Shown here: positions 8,065 to 19,766 of the stretch, in pieces
Layout: every line of letters begins with the position of its first letter
How positions within the stretch are numbered: position 1 is the stretch's first letter
Assembly: GCA_947626395.1 (NCBI GenBank)
Contig: CANQRU010000024.1
Span: 1-52,317 of the forward strand
From: an uncultured Lachnospiraceae bacterium
Lineage (GTDB): Bacteria; Bacillota; Clostridia; Lachnospirales; Lachnospiraceae
DNA: 52,317 bases
Direction of reading: 5' to 3'
Position numbers and translations under genes: made by a program
The notes under the pieces: model-generated
Told to the model about the DNA's origin: nothing
What the model saw: only the letters and a program-made list of their open reading frames with translations
The model's database searches: none

Positions 8065-8189
8065 GATGTTTATCTGCCTTTCCCGGAATATTCCGTTCTT
8101 ATTTCCTACACGGCATCGCTGCAGCTTCTTTCAGCCGGATCCGCGTCTTATTGACCTGCCCGATCCACGTCTCGTCGCCCAGCCTGCTC

Positions 8190-9227
8190 CTACCGCTCCC
8201 CCAGCTTCAGATACGGCACCGCGTTCAGATCCCACCCGCTGCGCGTTCCGTTGATATACTCATAATAGGCCGCCGTCCCGATCATGGCCGCGTTGTCGGT
8301 ACAGTAGACCGGCGACGGATAATAGAACGTCAGCCCCGCCTTCTTAGAAGCCTTCTTCATTTCGCTTCGCAGCTCCGAATTGGACGCCACGCCGCCGGCG
8401 ATGGCCACCTTGTCATAGCCGCGTTCCTTCGCCGCCGCGATCGTGTGGGTGACAAGCACATCCACCACCGCGTACTGGAACGACGCCGCCAGATCGGCCA
8501 CATTGACCTCCTCGCCGGTCATCTGGGCGTGGTTCAGATAGTTGAGCACCGCTGATTTCAAGCCGCTGAAGCTGAAATCATATTCCGAACCCTCGACCTT
8601 CGCCCGCGGGAAATGGATCGCCTTCTTGTTGCCTTCCTTCGCCGCCTTATCGATCTTCGGCCCGCCGGGATAGCCCAGGCCCACGGCGCGGGCCACCTTA
8701 TCAAACGCCTCACCGGCCGCGTCATCCCTGGTCCGGCCCAGGATCTCGAATTCACCGTAATCCTTCACCACCACCAGATGGCTGTGGCCGCCGGACGCCA
8801 CCAGACAGACAAACGGCGGCTCCAGATCCGGATGCTCGATGAAATTGGCGGAAATGTGCCCCTCGATGTGATGGACTCCCACCAGCGGCTTGCCCGCCGC
8901 GTAGGCGATGGCCTTGGCCTCCGCCACTCCCACCAGAAGCGCTCCCACCAGCCCGGGACCGTAGGTCACGGCGATGGCAGTCATCTGATCCAGCGTCATT
9001 CCGGCGTCGGACAGAGCGGTCTCGATCACCGGATTGATCTTCTCGATATGCTTCCGGGACGCGATCTCCGGCACCACGCCCCCGTAGAGGGTGTGGAGAT
9101 CGATCTGGGAAGAAATGACATTGGACAGGATCTGACGGCCATTCTTCACGACGGCCGCCGCGGTCTCGTCACAGGAACTCTCGATCGCGAGGATATAGAC
9201 GTCCTCGGGGGTTGTGTTCTTCTTCAT
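8190..9227 (-). CDS. tsaD: tRNA N6-adenosine threonylcarbamoyltransferase
   Basis: 345 aa, full family length. Catalytic subunit of the complex that makes t6A37 in ANN-decoding tRNAs. It shows [17 protein letters not shown], the SSQID...[13 protein letters not shown] segment, the metal-binding HIEGHI, the GYPGGPKID loop and C-terminal TDNAAMIG. The ribosome site is modest (GAGGCG), 11 nt upstream of ATG. It follows rnz by 50 bp and precedes ispD by 125 bp. The partners tsaB and tsaE are not in the window. Confidence 0.95.
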   Translation of the reverse strand: MKKNTTPEDVYILAIESSCDETAAAVVKNGRQILSNVISSQIDLHTLYGGVVPEIASRKHIEKINPVIETALSDAGMTLDQMTAIAVTYGPGLVGALLVGVAEAKAIAYAAGKPLVGVHHIEGHISANFIEHPDLEPPFVCLVASGGHSHLVVVKDYGEFEILGRTRDDAAGEAFDKVARAVGLGYPGGPKIDKAAKEGNKKAIHFPRAKVEGSEYDFSFSGLKSAVLNYLNHAQMTGEEVNVADLAASFQYAVVDVLVTHTIAAAKERGYDKVAIAGGVASNSELRSEMKKASKKAGLTFYYPSPVYCTDNAAMIGTAAYYEYINGTRSGWDLNAVPYLKLGER

Positions 9228-9277
9228 AATATATTTAGCGCCTCATATTTTAATCAGCCTGCCTGCGCAGCCATTTC

Positions 9278-10189
9278 TCACTCTTCGTCAAATCCCAGCT
9301 CCACGCTCCGCCCGTCCCTCGCCGCCACGCTCCGCGGAAAGATCTCCCGGACCTTCTCGATATACTCCTCCGGCCGGGTCAGCGACGGGCTGTAATGAGT
9401 CAGCCACATTTCCTTCGGCTGCGCTTCCTTCGCCAGCCGTGCGGCCTCGTACATCGTCATATGCTTGTAATCACGGGCTTTCTCTTCCTTGCCGTCCTCG
9501 CCGTACATACCCTCGCAGATGAACAGATCCGCGTCCGCCGCGTACTCGGCGATCACCGGCACCGGCCGGGTATCCGTGCAGTAGGTCACCTTAAGCCCCC
9601 GTCTCGGCGGCCCAAGCACCATATCCGGCGTGTATACAACGCCGTCCATGAGTACATTTTCACCCTTCTGCAGATGACTCCACGCCTTCATCGGCACTCC
9701 CTGGCTCTTCGCCCGCTCCACATCGAACCGGCCCTTGCGGGGGATGGAAATGGAATAGCCGTAGCAGGTCACATTGTGGTTCACCTTATACGCGTCGATG
9801 TCGTAAGGCCCGATGTGCAGATGCTCCCGGTTCTCCGCCAGTTCCATATACCGCAGTTCAAACGGCAGTTCCGGCGCGATGATCCGCAATGAATCCGCCA
9901 CCCGCTTAAGGCCCTTCGGGCCGACCATCACCACCGGCTCGGTCCGCTCCGCGTTCCCCATGGTCAGAAGAAGACCGGGCAAACCGCTGCAGTGGTCGGC
10001 ATGGTAATGGGTAAAACATATGATATCGATGGGCTTCGGGCTCCATCCCTTTTCTTTCAGCGCGATCTGGGTCCCCTCTCCGCAGTCGATCAGCAGATTG
10101 CTGCCGCCGCAGCGGGTCATAAGCGACGTCAGCCACCGGTACGGCAGCGGCATCATTCCGCCGGTTCCCAGAAGACATACATCAAGCAT
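9278..10189 (-). CDS. rnz: Ribonuclease Z (tRNA 3' endonuclease)
   Basis: 303 aa from the ATG at 10189, spaced 9 nt from GGAG; an upstream TTG start is unlikely. A metallo-beta-lactamase fold protein with the zinc motif THYHADHCSGLPGL, a CDTRPVP strand and the C-terminal LTHYSPS. It cleaves the 3' trailer of tRNA precursors; in this genome the tRNA-Ser lacks an encoded CCA, so such an enzyme would be needed. It has its own TTGACA promoter and leads a run with tsaD and ispD. Confidence 0.9.
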   Translation of the reverse strand: MLDVCLLGTGGMMPLPYRWLTSLMTRCGGSNLLIDCGEGTQIALKEKGWSPKPIDIICFTHYHADHCSGLPGLLLTMGNAERTEPVVMVGPKGLKRVADSLRIIAPELPFELRYMELAENREHLHIGPYDIDAYKVNHNVTCYGYSISIPRKGRFDVERAKSQGVPMKAWSHLQKGENVLMDGVVYTPDMVLGPPRRGLKVTYCTDTRPVPVIAEYAADADLFICEGMYGEDGKEEKARDYKHMTMYEAARLAKEAQPKEMWLTHYSPSLTRPEEYIEKVREIFPRSVAARDGRSVELGFDEE

Positions 10190-10220
10190 ATAGTTATTCT
10201 CCAATCATGAAGTTATGGAT

Positions 10221-10249
10221 ATTTTACCCGCGGGGCAGGCGTTTGTCAA
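10221..10249 (-). promoter_or_regulatory. Sigma-A promoter of rnz
   Basis: Minus strand TTGACA (10249-10244), 17-bp spacer, TAAAAT (10226-10221), about 30 bp before the start codon. Confidence 0.65.
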
Positions 10250-10307
10250 CCGTTTACCCGCTGCCGTGTTCGCAAATACAGGCAGAGTGTCAGCGGCGCT
10301 TTGCCTG

Positions 10308-10355
10308 CATGCAAAGAAAAAGCAGGCGGGCGGTAAAACCGTCCGTCTGCCTTTC
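10308..10355 (-). terminator. Terminator after the SARP-type regulator gene
   Basis: On the minus strand GCAGACGGACGG pairs, with two mismatches, with CCGCCCGCCTGC across a TTTTA loop and is followed by TTTTTCTTT. It separates the regulator gene from the rnz promoter. Confidence 0.7.
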
Positions 10356-10377
10356 GCCTGTTTCCAACTGTCTGATC

Positions 10378-11631
10378 CTACATTATCGTTCCGTTCACAG
10401 CCGTTTCCAGTTCCTGCGTCATAACCGCGTGATACCACAGTTCTCCGCCGCCGTGAGCCATCTCATGGTAAGTGCGCTCGATCCGTGAGAAGACGATGCC
10501 GCAGTCTTCTTTATTATTAACGTCTGTCAGCATCAGAATAAAATGGCGGTTTCCATAGCGCGTATATGTGTCTCCCCTGCGAAGGGAACGGCCGATCGCC
10601 GCCTTCAGGACATCCATCTGGTTCGGTTCGCTGCGGCGCCCGCCGCGGGTCAGGGTCAGGAAGAGCAGCATAGCCCTGGGATCATGACGCCTGCGGTTGC
10701 GCACCAGAACACGGCAGTAGTCGATGAAGCTGGGATATGTGCAGTAATACGCGCCGGAGACGTTGTCTTTCTCAAAAATGGTCTTGATGATATTGCCCTC
10801 GCGGCCCATAAAAATAGTATCCATGGTCTTTAAGCTGGTCAGAGACCTGCTCTCCCGGCGGTGATGGGCGTCGCGCAGCTTGATCTCCTCAAAGCAGCGC
10901 TGCATCTCTTCCGTAGGAGGGTTGCCCATATCGCGGGCATACATTTCCATGGTCTGATTATAGATCTCCAGGGCCTCCTCATAGCGGTACATCTCCAGAT
11001 TGCAGCGGATCTGCTTCACCTGCCAGTCCTCGTAAGGATAAATGGCCGCCGCCCGTGTGTAGAGATTCAGCAGATTCAGAAAATCATTGTTCCGGCGGTA
11101 TTCTTTCTCCAGCTCGTCGATCGTCCTGCCGTAAAGGGATTTATAATAAATATTTTTCTCAAATATCCACTGGAAGGAGATGTTCATGGGGAGCAGTTCG
11201 CCCACATACATCCGGTTGGCTTTCTCATAGCAGGCAATGCGTTCAGGGCCCTCCGGGCACGCGTCGGCCTTCACTACCGCCTCCGCAAACCGCCTCACGT
11301 CTGACTCTACAGGAAAGCTGCTGACGAAACGGCAGATACCATCCGTGATCTCCACATAGTTTTCCCGGGGCAGACCGGCGCCGACCAGAATGCCCTTCAG
11401 GCGGTAGATCACATTATTCAGATTACGGTTGCGGCTGACCGCGTCAAGGCCCTCGTCCCAGCCATAGAGATTATCGATCAGTTCATTCTTGGCAATGCCC
11501 TCAGGCCCTGCCACCAGAAGCATCTGGAACAGACGGGCCGCTTTGGAACTGTCGATCTTCTTAAGCAGAACCGGACGGTCGCCGAAACGCAGGGCAAAAC
11601 CGCCGAACATCTGTACCTGCAGGGTATCCAT
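10378..11631 (-). CDS. SARP/BTAD-type transcriptional regulator with degenerate GGDEF-like tail
   Basis: 417 aa. Residues 1-~95 form an OmpR-like winged helix (VQMFGGFALRFGDRPVLL, then AARLFQMLLVAG and NVIYRLKGIL). Residues ~100-240 are helical TPR-like repeats of the bacterial transcriptional activator domain (WQVKQIRCNLEMYRYEEALE). The C-terminal ~130 residues (LRRGDTYTRYGNRHFILML) resemble a GGDEF fold without the GGDEF motif, so cyclase activity is not expected. Firmicute proteins of this layout are common but mostly uncharacterised. Monocistronic with its own promoter and terminator; the neighbouring ccsA gene is a possible but untested target. Confidence 0.8.
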   Translation of the reverse strand: MDTLQVQMFGGFALRFGDRPVLLKKIDSSKAARLFQMLLVAGPEGIAKNELIDNLYGWDEGLDAVSRNRNLNNVIYRLKGILVGAGLPRENYVEITDGICRFVSSFPVESDVRRFAEAVVKADACPEGPERIACYEKANRMYVGELLPMNISFQWIFEKNIYYKSLYGRTIDELEKEYRRNNDFLNLLNLYTRAAAIYPYEDWQVKQIRCNLEMYRYEEALEIYNQTMEMYARDMGNPPTEEMQRCFEEIKLRDAHHRRESRSLTSLKTMDTIFMGREGNIIKTIFEKDNVSGAYYCTYPSFIDYCRVLVRNRRRHDPRAMLLFLTLTRGGRRSEPNQMDVLKAAIGRSLRRGDTYTRYGNRHFILMLTDVNNKEDCGIVFSRIERTYHEMAHGGGELWYHAVMTQELETAVNGTIM

Positions 11632-11668
11632 TTCATCTTCTCCGGTATAGGTTTAAGATTACTTTTTA

Positions 11669-11698
11669 ATCATACAACCGCAGGTTTTATGTTGTCAA
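11669..11698 (-). promoter_or_regulatory. Sigma-A promoter of the SARP-type regulator
   Basis: Minus strand TTGACA (11698-11693), 18-bp spacer, TATGAT (11674-11669), in an AT-rich gap after the ccsA stop. Confidence 0.65.
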
Positions 11699-11755
11699 CA
11701 CTTATTTTATTCTATTTATGTGTTATATGCTCCTGTTTGTGTATTTAACACACCA

Positions 11756-12586
11756 TTACGCATAGCTGTGGATCCCCGGAATAAACGTATTAACGCCGAT
11801 ATAGGTAAACAGCACGCAGACAAATCCGATCACCGCGAACCATGCGGCGCGGCGGCCCCTCCATCCTTTATTCAGCCGCAGATGCAGATAGAGGGCGTAA
11901 ATGATCCAGGTGATCAAAGACCATGTTTCCTTCGGATCCCAGGACCAGTAACTGCCCCAGGCCCGTTCGGCCCAGATCGCGCCGGTAATAATGACGAAAG
12001 TCAGAAAGAGGAACCCCAGCGACACGGCCCGGTAGCTGATGATATCCAGCCGGTCGTAGTCAGGGATATTCTTCTTCCAGAAATCGTGATTCTCGCGCCC
12101 CTGCTTTAAAAGGAACATGAGGGACACCGCGAAAGATACGCCAAATGCGCCGTAGGAAATGATCGCGGTAGACACATGGATGCCCAGCCAGTTGCTTCTG
12201 AGCGCAGGCATCAGTTCCCGCACTTCCCTGCTCTGCATGGCGGCGTAGCCGATCAGCAGAAAGATCACCGGCGTTACAAACGTTCCCAGCGCCCGGAAAT
12301 GATATTTCTTCACAAACACCAGGAAACAAAGGCAGATGCCCCAGGCAAAGCTGGTCGCGAACTCGTACTGATTAGTCAGCGGAAGTCTCCCCGCGCCGAC
12401 GCCGCGGACGACAAGCGCCGCCGTATGCAGCACAAACGCCGCGCTAATGACCCATCCGGCAATCTGCGCCGCCTTCTCATTCTTCATAACGAAAAAGATA
12501 AAATACAGCACCATGGATGCCAGATAGAGAACCATGACTGCCGTAAACAGTGTATTTTCAATCGCAAGAAACTGACTGCTGTCCAT
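11756..12586 (-). CDS. ccsA: Cytochrome c biogenesis protein CcsA/ResC (haem handling, system II)
   Basis: 276 aa, eight or so membrane segments. It carries the tryptophan-rich haem-binding signature of the family in WGSYWSWDPKETWSLITW, plus conserved His residues (GIHVSTAIISYGAF and the C-terminal IHSYA region). With ResB it exports haem and ligates it to CxxCH motifs outside the membrane. The ATG follows AAGGAGG. It lies 65 bp downstream of resB in the same direction and behind nrfA, so its natural client is the pentahaem nitrite reductase. Last gene of the unit. Confidence 0.9.
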   Translation of the reverse strand: MDSSQFLAIENTLFTAVMVLYLASMVLYFIFFVMKNEKAAQIAGWVISAAFVLHTAALVVRGVGAGRLPLTNQYEFATSFAWGICLCFLVFVKKYHFRALGTFVTPVIFLLIGYAAMQSREVRELMPALRSNWLGIHVSTAIISYGAFGVSFAVSLMFLLKQGRENHDFWKKNIPDYDRLDIISYRAVSLGFLFLTFVIITGAIWAERAWGSYWSWDPKETWSLITWIIYALYLHLRLNKGWRGRRAAWFAVIGFVCVLFTYIGVNTFIPGIHSYA

Positions 12587-12651
12587 TTTTATCCTCCTTA
12601 CCGGTTCCGGTCTTTCTGAATCATTCTCCCGACGATATCCGCTCCATCCGT

Positions 12652-14079
12652 TTATTCCGTCAGTTTATCTCCGTCTCCCGGCGGGGATCCCGCCGGAACT
12701 TTGCCGCCGTATTTCGCCAGCTCCTCCAGAAAATACGCCCCTGCCTTCCGGCTTCTGCCGGCCAGCGCCCAGGTTCCGTCACTTCGCTGCACGGCCCAGA
12801 CTTCCTCGGGCGGCAGATAGAAGGCCAGCACCAGCGACAGCATGACCAGCAGTCCTCCCGCGGCAGCCACCGGCGTAAACGGATCGCGTTTGATCTGGAT
12901 CAGGGTATACTGCTGCGGATCCGTGAACCGGATGCCGTAATCCTCCACCGTGATGATCTCGTCCTCTGTCAGCACATTCATTCCCAGGATCCGGTCATTG
13001 TAGTAAAGCGTATAAAGATAGCCGGGATTATTCAGCTCGGACGACGCCGTCGCAGGCATACCGTCGGCGCCGCGGACATAATCCGGATAGAACGCGTTCA
13101 GCAGCACCGCCAGGCCTTCCATATCCTCAACCAGAGCGTACTCGCCGGCGCAGATCACACCCTGCTGCAGAAGTTCGCTGCCTTTGTAGATCTGCACATT
13201 GGCAGCCCAGCCGGTGGAATTCTGATAGAATTTCATGCCGTGGATGGTGACGGGATGATTGACGCTGACCGTCGCGGCGGTTCCGGCAGCTTCGGGGATT
13301 CCGGTTTCTCCGGTTCCTGTTCCTGCGGCTCCGGCCACAGCCGGATTCTCTCCCGCGCGCGTCACCGTCATGACCGTCTCGTACTGCTCAACGGTATCAT
13401 CTTCCCGCAGCTTCACCTGGAAATCGTCGATCCGCAGTTCATAGCCGGTATCCCCGATCGGTTTCGTCTGGCCCGGAACGCCGTAGACGGAATACTGAAT
13501 CTGAAACATCTGCCCCAGCCCGAATCCGGCGATGATCACCAGCATCCCCAGATGGCACAGCCAGGCCCCCCAGACGCCGATGCGGTGACGAACCGCATAG
13601 CGGGTAGGAACGGACTCCGATCTGGCAGCGCCTGCCGCATCTTCCGTCTGCGTCAGCCGCGTCACCGCCATAACTCCGCGCGTCACATTCCGGAATCCCA
13701 GCCGCTTAAAGATCTCCTCCGGCTCTTCCGCCGTCACAGCCGCAGGAACTCCGTCCCATTCAGCGATGCGTTTCGTCGCGGTGAAGCCCTCCTTCATCCG
13801 CTTTCTCAGCGCCGGGAAGCGCAGTACATTACAGGCCAGAAGATTGACGCACAGGAAAATCGTCAGTCCCACGAACCACCAGCAGTGAAATACATCATCC
13901 AGATGAAAAAGCAGGACAGCCCCTGCCAGGGACTCCGCGTAATTTGCCGCATAGTAAGCCGCCGTCTGCCCCTGAGGGATCAGGCTGCCCGCGGTACAGG
14001 CCGCAGCCAGTATCACAAGCAGAATGACCGCGCATTTCATCGAGCGCAGGAAACGGCCCGCCTTCTTTAATCGCTCCAT
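12652..14079 (-). CDS. resB: Cytochrome c biogenesis protein ResB
   Basis: 475 aa from the ATG at 14079 (GGAGAGGG upstream). Membrane topology follows ResB: segments at residues ~15-35 (CAVILLVILAAACTAGSLIPQGQ), ~65-85 and ~145-170, a large external domain, and a last segment before a C-terminal tail (GGLLVMLSLVLAFYLPPEEVW). Conserved pieces include GMLVIIAGFGLG and VHGMKFYQNSTGWA-like IHGMKFYQNSTGWA. The external domain carries an Ala/Gly/Thr-rich insert near residues ~265-290. Partner of CcsA in haem attachment. A stable hairpin lies between nrfA and this gene. Confidence 0.88.
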   Translation of the reverse strand: MERLKKAGRFLRSMKCAVILLVILAAACTAGSLIPQGQTAAYYAANYAESLAGAVLLFHLDDVFHCWWFVGLTIFLCVNLLACNVLRFPALRKRMKEGFTATKRIAEWDGVPAAVTAEEPEEIFKRLGFRNVTRGVMAVTRLTQTEDAAGAARSESVPTRYAVRHRIGVWGAWLCHLGMLVIIAGFGLGQMFQIQYSVYGVPGQTKPIGDTGYELRIDDFQVKLREDDTVEQYETVMTVTRAGENPAVAGAAGTGTGETGIPEAAGTAATVSVNHPVTIHGMKFYQNSTGWAANVQIYKGSELLQQGVICAGEYALVEDMEGLAVLLNAFYPDYVRGADGMPATASSELNNPGYLYTLYYNDRILGMNVLTEDEIITVEDYGIRFTDPQQYTLIQIKRDPFTPVAAAGGLLVMLSLVLAFYLPPEEVWAVQRSDGTWALAGRSRKAGAYFLEELAKYGGKVPAGSPPGDGDKLTE

Positions 14080-14109
14080 CGTAATTCCCTCTCCGCCGCG
14101 CATATAACA

Positions 14110-14136
14110 AGGGCCGGCAGTCTCACCCCCGGCCCT
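14110..14136 (-). promoter_or_regulatory. Intercistronic hairpin between nrfA and resB
   Basis: AGGGCCGG (14110-14117) pairs with CCGGCCCT (14129-14136). There is no T-tract, so it is more likely an mRNA-stability or partial-readthrough element that sets nrfA above resB than a full terminator. Confidence 0.5.
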
Positions 14137-14180
14137 CGCATTCCTTCTCATTCACTCTATACATTACCGTGCTGTTCTCA

Positions 14181-15458
14181 TCAAAGACCCAACAGTCCCA
14201 GCGCCTCCGCCGTCAGCTCCTCGCACTTGTCCAGACACTTCCTGGCCAGCGTCGAGTTGTGGGCGCCCTCGCTGTTCTCCACATAGCAGAAATCCCAGTA
14301 CCACTGGGCGCTGCGGTAAAGCGACCGGATCTCGTTCAGCTGATCTTCGCTCATCTCGCCGACAGCCACCTGAGCCGCCAGGGCGTCCTTCAGTTCCACC
14401 AGCTTCTGTCCCAGTTCCGTCTCACGGCCCGTGATCTCCGTCTGGATCTCCTTCACCTTCGCCGTCATATCCGTCTCGCCATGGCACTGCACGCAGGTAT
14501 CCAGAATCGCCTGGTTCTCCAGCGGGCTCTCCCACTTGTGGCTGGTATAGGTCGTTCCCTTCTCTGTCACCACCGCCATATGGCAGTCGGCGCAGCTCAT
14601 ACCGAAGCCGACGTGGGCGCTTCCGGCTCCGAGATAAGTCTCAAACTCCGGATGCTGGGCCTTCAGCATCCCGGTACCCGTACTCTCCTGCGTCCAGTCG
14701 GAAAAGCCCATCTCATCATAATACGCCAGGATCGCTTCCGGATCCATGGCCGCCACGCTGGTGTAAGGCATCATGGTCTCCTTCGTATCCGGTGCGAAAT
14801 AATACTCAATATGGCACTGCCCGCAGGACAATGTGGCCGGATCGATGGAATCCATCCCGCTGCCCAGCGCGTTCTTCACATACGAATGGGTCACAACAAG
14901 CTGACCGCCGCTGCCGGCCTGGTTCTCATGACAGTTATAGCAGCTGATCCCCTCCGCCATCTGCGCGTGAGTCTCATTGAAATCATACTTATACGCTTCC
15001 ACACCCATGTCGTTGACCAGCTTGGTGTAGTCCGGCGTCTTGCAGGTCAGACAGTTGGCAAGGGGATGGGGACGCTCTGTCTCCGCCACATCCTCCAGCG
15101 TATAGGTATGGGAAACGGCGCTCGTATAATCCTTCGCGAATCCAAAACCTTCGTAAAGAGAAACAATATGCGGATTCTCTTCCGTGTAGGCGACCCGGTA
15201 ATTGTTATCCGCATTCGCCCGAAACGACGCCACGATCTCCGGATAAACACTCTCCCACTCGTCAGCGGAGACAACGCCGTTCGCCCGCGCGGGCACGGGA
15301 GCATCTACCTGCTTATACACGATCACGCCGGCGGGAGCCGGGATAATAGCGGCAAGCGCTTTCTCAAGCGGACCGGATACCGCAACCACAGCCGCCGCGG
15401 CCACGGCCATAACTCCGAGTCCTATGAAATTCTTTCTGTTCGAGTCTGTCTTTCGCAT
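14181..15458 (-). CDS. nrfA: Ammonia-forming cytochrome c nitrite reductase, pentahaem NrfA
   Basis: 425 aa. Reduces nitrite to ammonium with six electrons outside the membrane. Five haem sites are present: the catalytic CLTCK (residues 136-140, lysine-ligated haem), CYNCH (173-177), CGQCH (212-216), CADCH (289-293) and CVQCH (322-326). One N-terminal hydrophobic segment (FIGLGVMAVAAAAVVAVSG) exports the protein and may remain as an anchor. GGAGGGG precedes the ATG. Haem attachment genes resB and ccsA follow directly. The usual quinol-oxidising tetrahaem partner NrfH is absent from the cluster, so the electron donor is unclear. Three extra Cys (391, 408, 412) lie near the C terminus. Confidence 0.95.
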   Translation of the reverse strand: MRKTDSNRKNFIGLGVMAVAAAAVVAVSGPLEKALAAIIPAPAGVIVYKQVDAPVPARANGVVSADEWESVYPEIVASFRANADNNYRVAYTEENPHIVSLYEGFGFAKDYTSAVSHTYTLEDVAETERPHPLANCLTCKTPDYTKLVNDMGVEAYKYDFNETHAQMAEGISCYNCHENQAGSGGQLVVTHSYVKNALGSGMDSIDPATLSCGQCHIEYYFAPDTKETMMPYTSVAAMDPEAILAYYDEMGFSDWTQESTGTGMLKAQHPEFETYLGAGSAHVGFGMSCADCHMAVVTEKGTTYTSHKWESPLENQAILDTCVQCHGETDMTAKVKEIQTEITGRETELGQKLVELKDALAAQVAVGEMSEDQLNEIRSLYRSAQWYWDFCYVENSEGAHNSTLARKCLDKCEELTAEALGLLGL

Positions 15459-15493
15459 AACATACCCCTCCGAAGGTACATTTTCATACAGTT

Positions 15494-15522
15494 ATTCTAC
15501 ACGACATCCGGAGTAAAGTCAA
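15494..15522 (-). promoter_or_regulatory. Sigma-A promoter of nrfA
   Basis: Minus strand TTGACT (15522-15517), 17-bp spacer, TAGAAT (15499-15494), placing the start about 35-40 nt before the nrfA ATG. Confidence 0.65.
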
Positions 15523-15553
15523 TGTATACATGAGCTGTTCCCGCGTCTTACTC

Positions 15554-15793
15554 TCAGGTCCTGCTGTTTCCTTCCGCACCTTGCCTTCCGGCCGCGCAGC
15601 TTCCTTCCGCACCTTGCCTTCCGGCCGTACAGTTTCCTCCCGCGCCGCATCCTCCCATGCAGCCCGAGCACCCTGCGCATCCGGCGCAGCCGCCGCAGCC
15701 TGTCTTCCCGGCTTTCAGTTCCTTCACTTTCTTTATCAGAACCGCGGCCACCGCGCCGCCGATCAACACCACGATCAAAATATCTGCCATCAT
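15554..15793 (-). CDS. Small Cys-rich membrane protein, FeoB-associated type
   Basis: 79 aa. One membrane segment (ILIVVLIGGAVAAVLI) is followed by a Lys-rich turn and a Gly/Cys tail with repeated GCxGC units (CGGCAGCAGCSGCMGGC), the layout of FeoB-associated Cys-rich proteins that accompany ferrous iron transporters. No feoA/feoB is nearby. The tail then repeats AGRQGAEG twice, encoded by a 27-bp sequence duplicated at 33-bp period. A Fur-like box lies directly upstream of its promoter, which supports an iron link. It ends 95 bp before nrfA, so readthrough into the haem-protein operon is possible. Confidence 0.75.
   Translation of the reverse strand: MMADILIVVLIGGAVAAVLIKKVKELKAGKTGCGGCAGCAGCSGCMGGCGAGGNCTAGRQGAEGSCAAGRQGAEGNSRT
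15568..15627. repeat. 27-bp direct repeat in the Cys-rich gene
   Basis: An identical 27-bp run at 15568-15594 and 15601-15627 (period 33 bp, 11 codons) encodes the duplicated AGRQGAEG tail of the small Cys-rich protein. Confidence 0.75.
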
Positions 15794-15867
15794 AAGATAC
15801 GCCTCTCTTTCCTGTCCATTCCGTCACGGGTACAGACCGTCTGTCAAATGCCCCGACGTGCATTCTT

Positions 15868-15896
15868 ATTATACGCAGGCAGAAGAAAAAAGTCAA
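15868..15896 (-). promoter_or_regulatory. Sigma-A promoter of the Cys-rich protein gene
   Basis: Minus strand TTGACT (15896-15891), exactly 17 bp, TATAAT (15873-15868). A near-consensus promoter, 75 bp before the ATG. Confidence 0.75.
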
Positions 15897-15902
15897 TTAT
15901 TT

Positions 15903-15917
15903 TGAGAATGATTTTCA
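15903..15917. promoter_or_regulatory. Fur-like box
   Basis: TGAGAATGATTTTCA fits the 7-1-7 Fur consensus TGATAATNATTATCA with two mismatches. It lies 6 bp upstream of the -35 of the Cys-rich gene promoter. This is a motif match only; binding is not shown, and placement upstream of -35 is less usual for simple repression. Confidence 0.6.
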
Positions 15918-15991
15918 TTTTATGCCGACATCGTTTTCGGCAGTTTCATGCAGGCAGGCCGCCGGCGGCTGGCCCGCATGGAAATACATCA

Positions 15992-16015
15992 GGGCCGTCC
16001 CTCACGGGACGGCCC
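15992..16015 (-). terminator. Strong hairpin after rpoC
   Basis: GGGCCGTCCC (15992-16001) pairs perfectly with GGGACGGCCC (16006-16015) across a 4-nt loop, 21 bp past the rpoC stop. The T-tract on the minus strand is poor (TGATGTATTTCC), so termination may be incomplete. Confidence 0.6.
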
Positions 16016-16036
16016 ATGCCGATATCGCATATCTGA

Positions 16037-19732
<3,696 letters not shown>

Positions 19733-19766
19733 GAGTGATACTCCCTTCTATATGATTTTTCGATGG

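Noticed and set aside
12550-14070. 506-codon plus-strand open frame
   Set aside because: Antisense shadow of resB and ccsA; Arg/His-rich nonsense composition.
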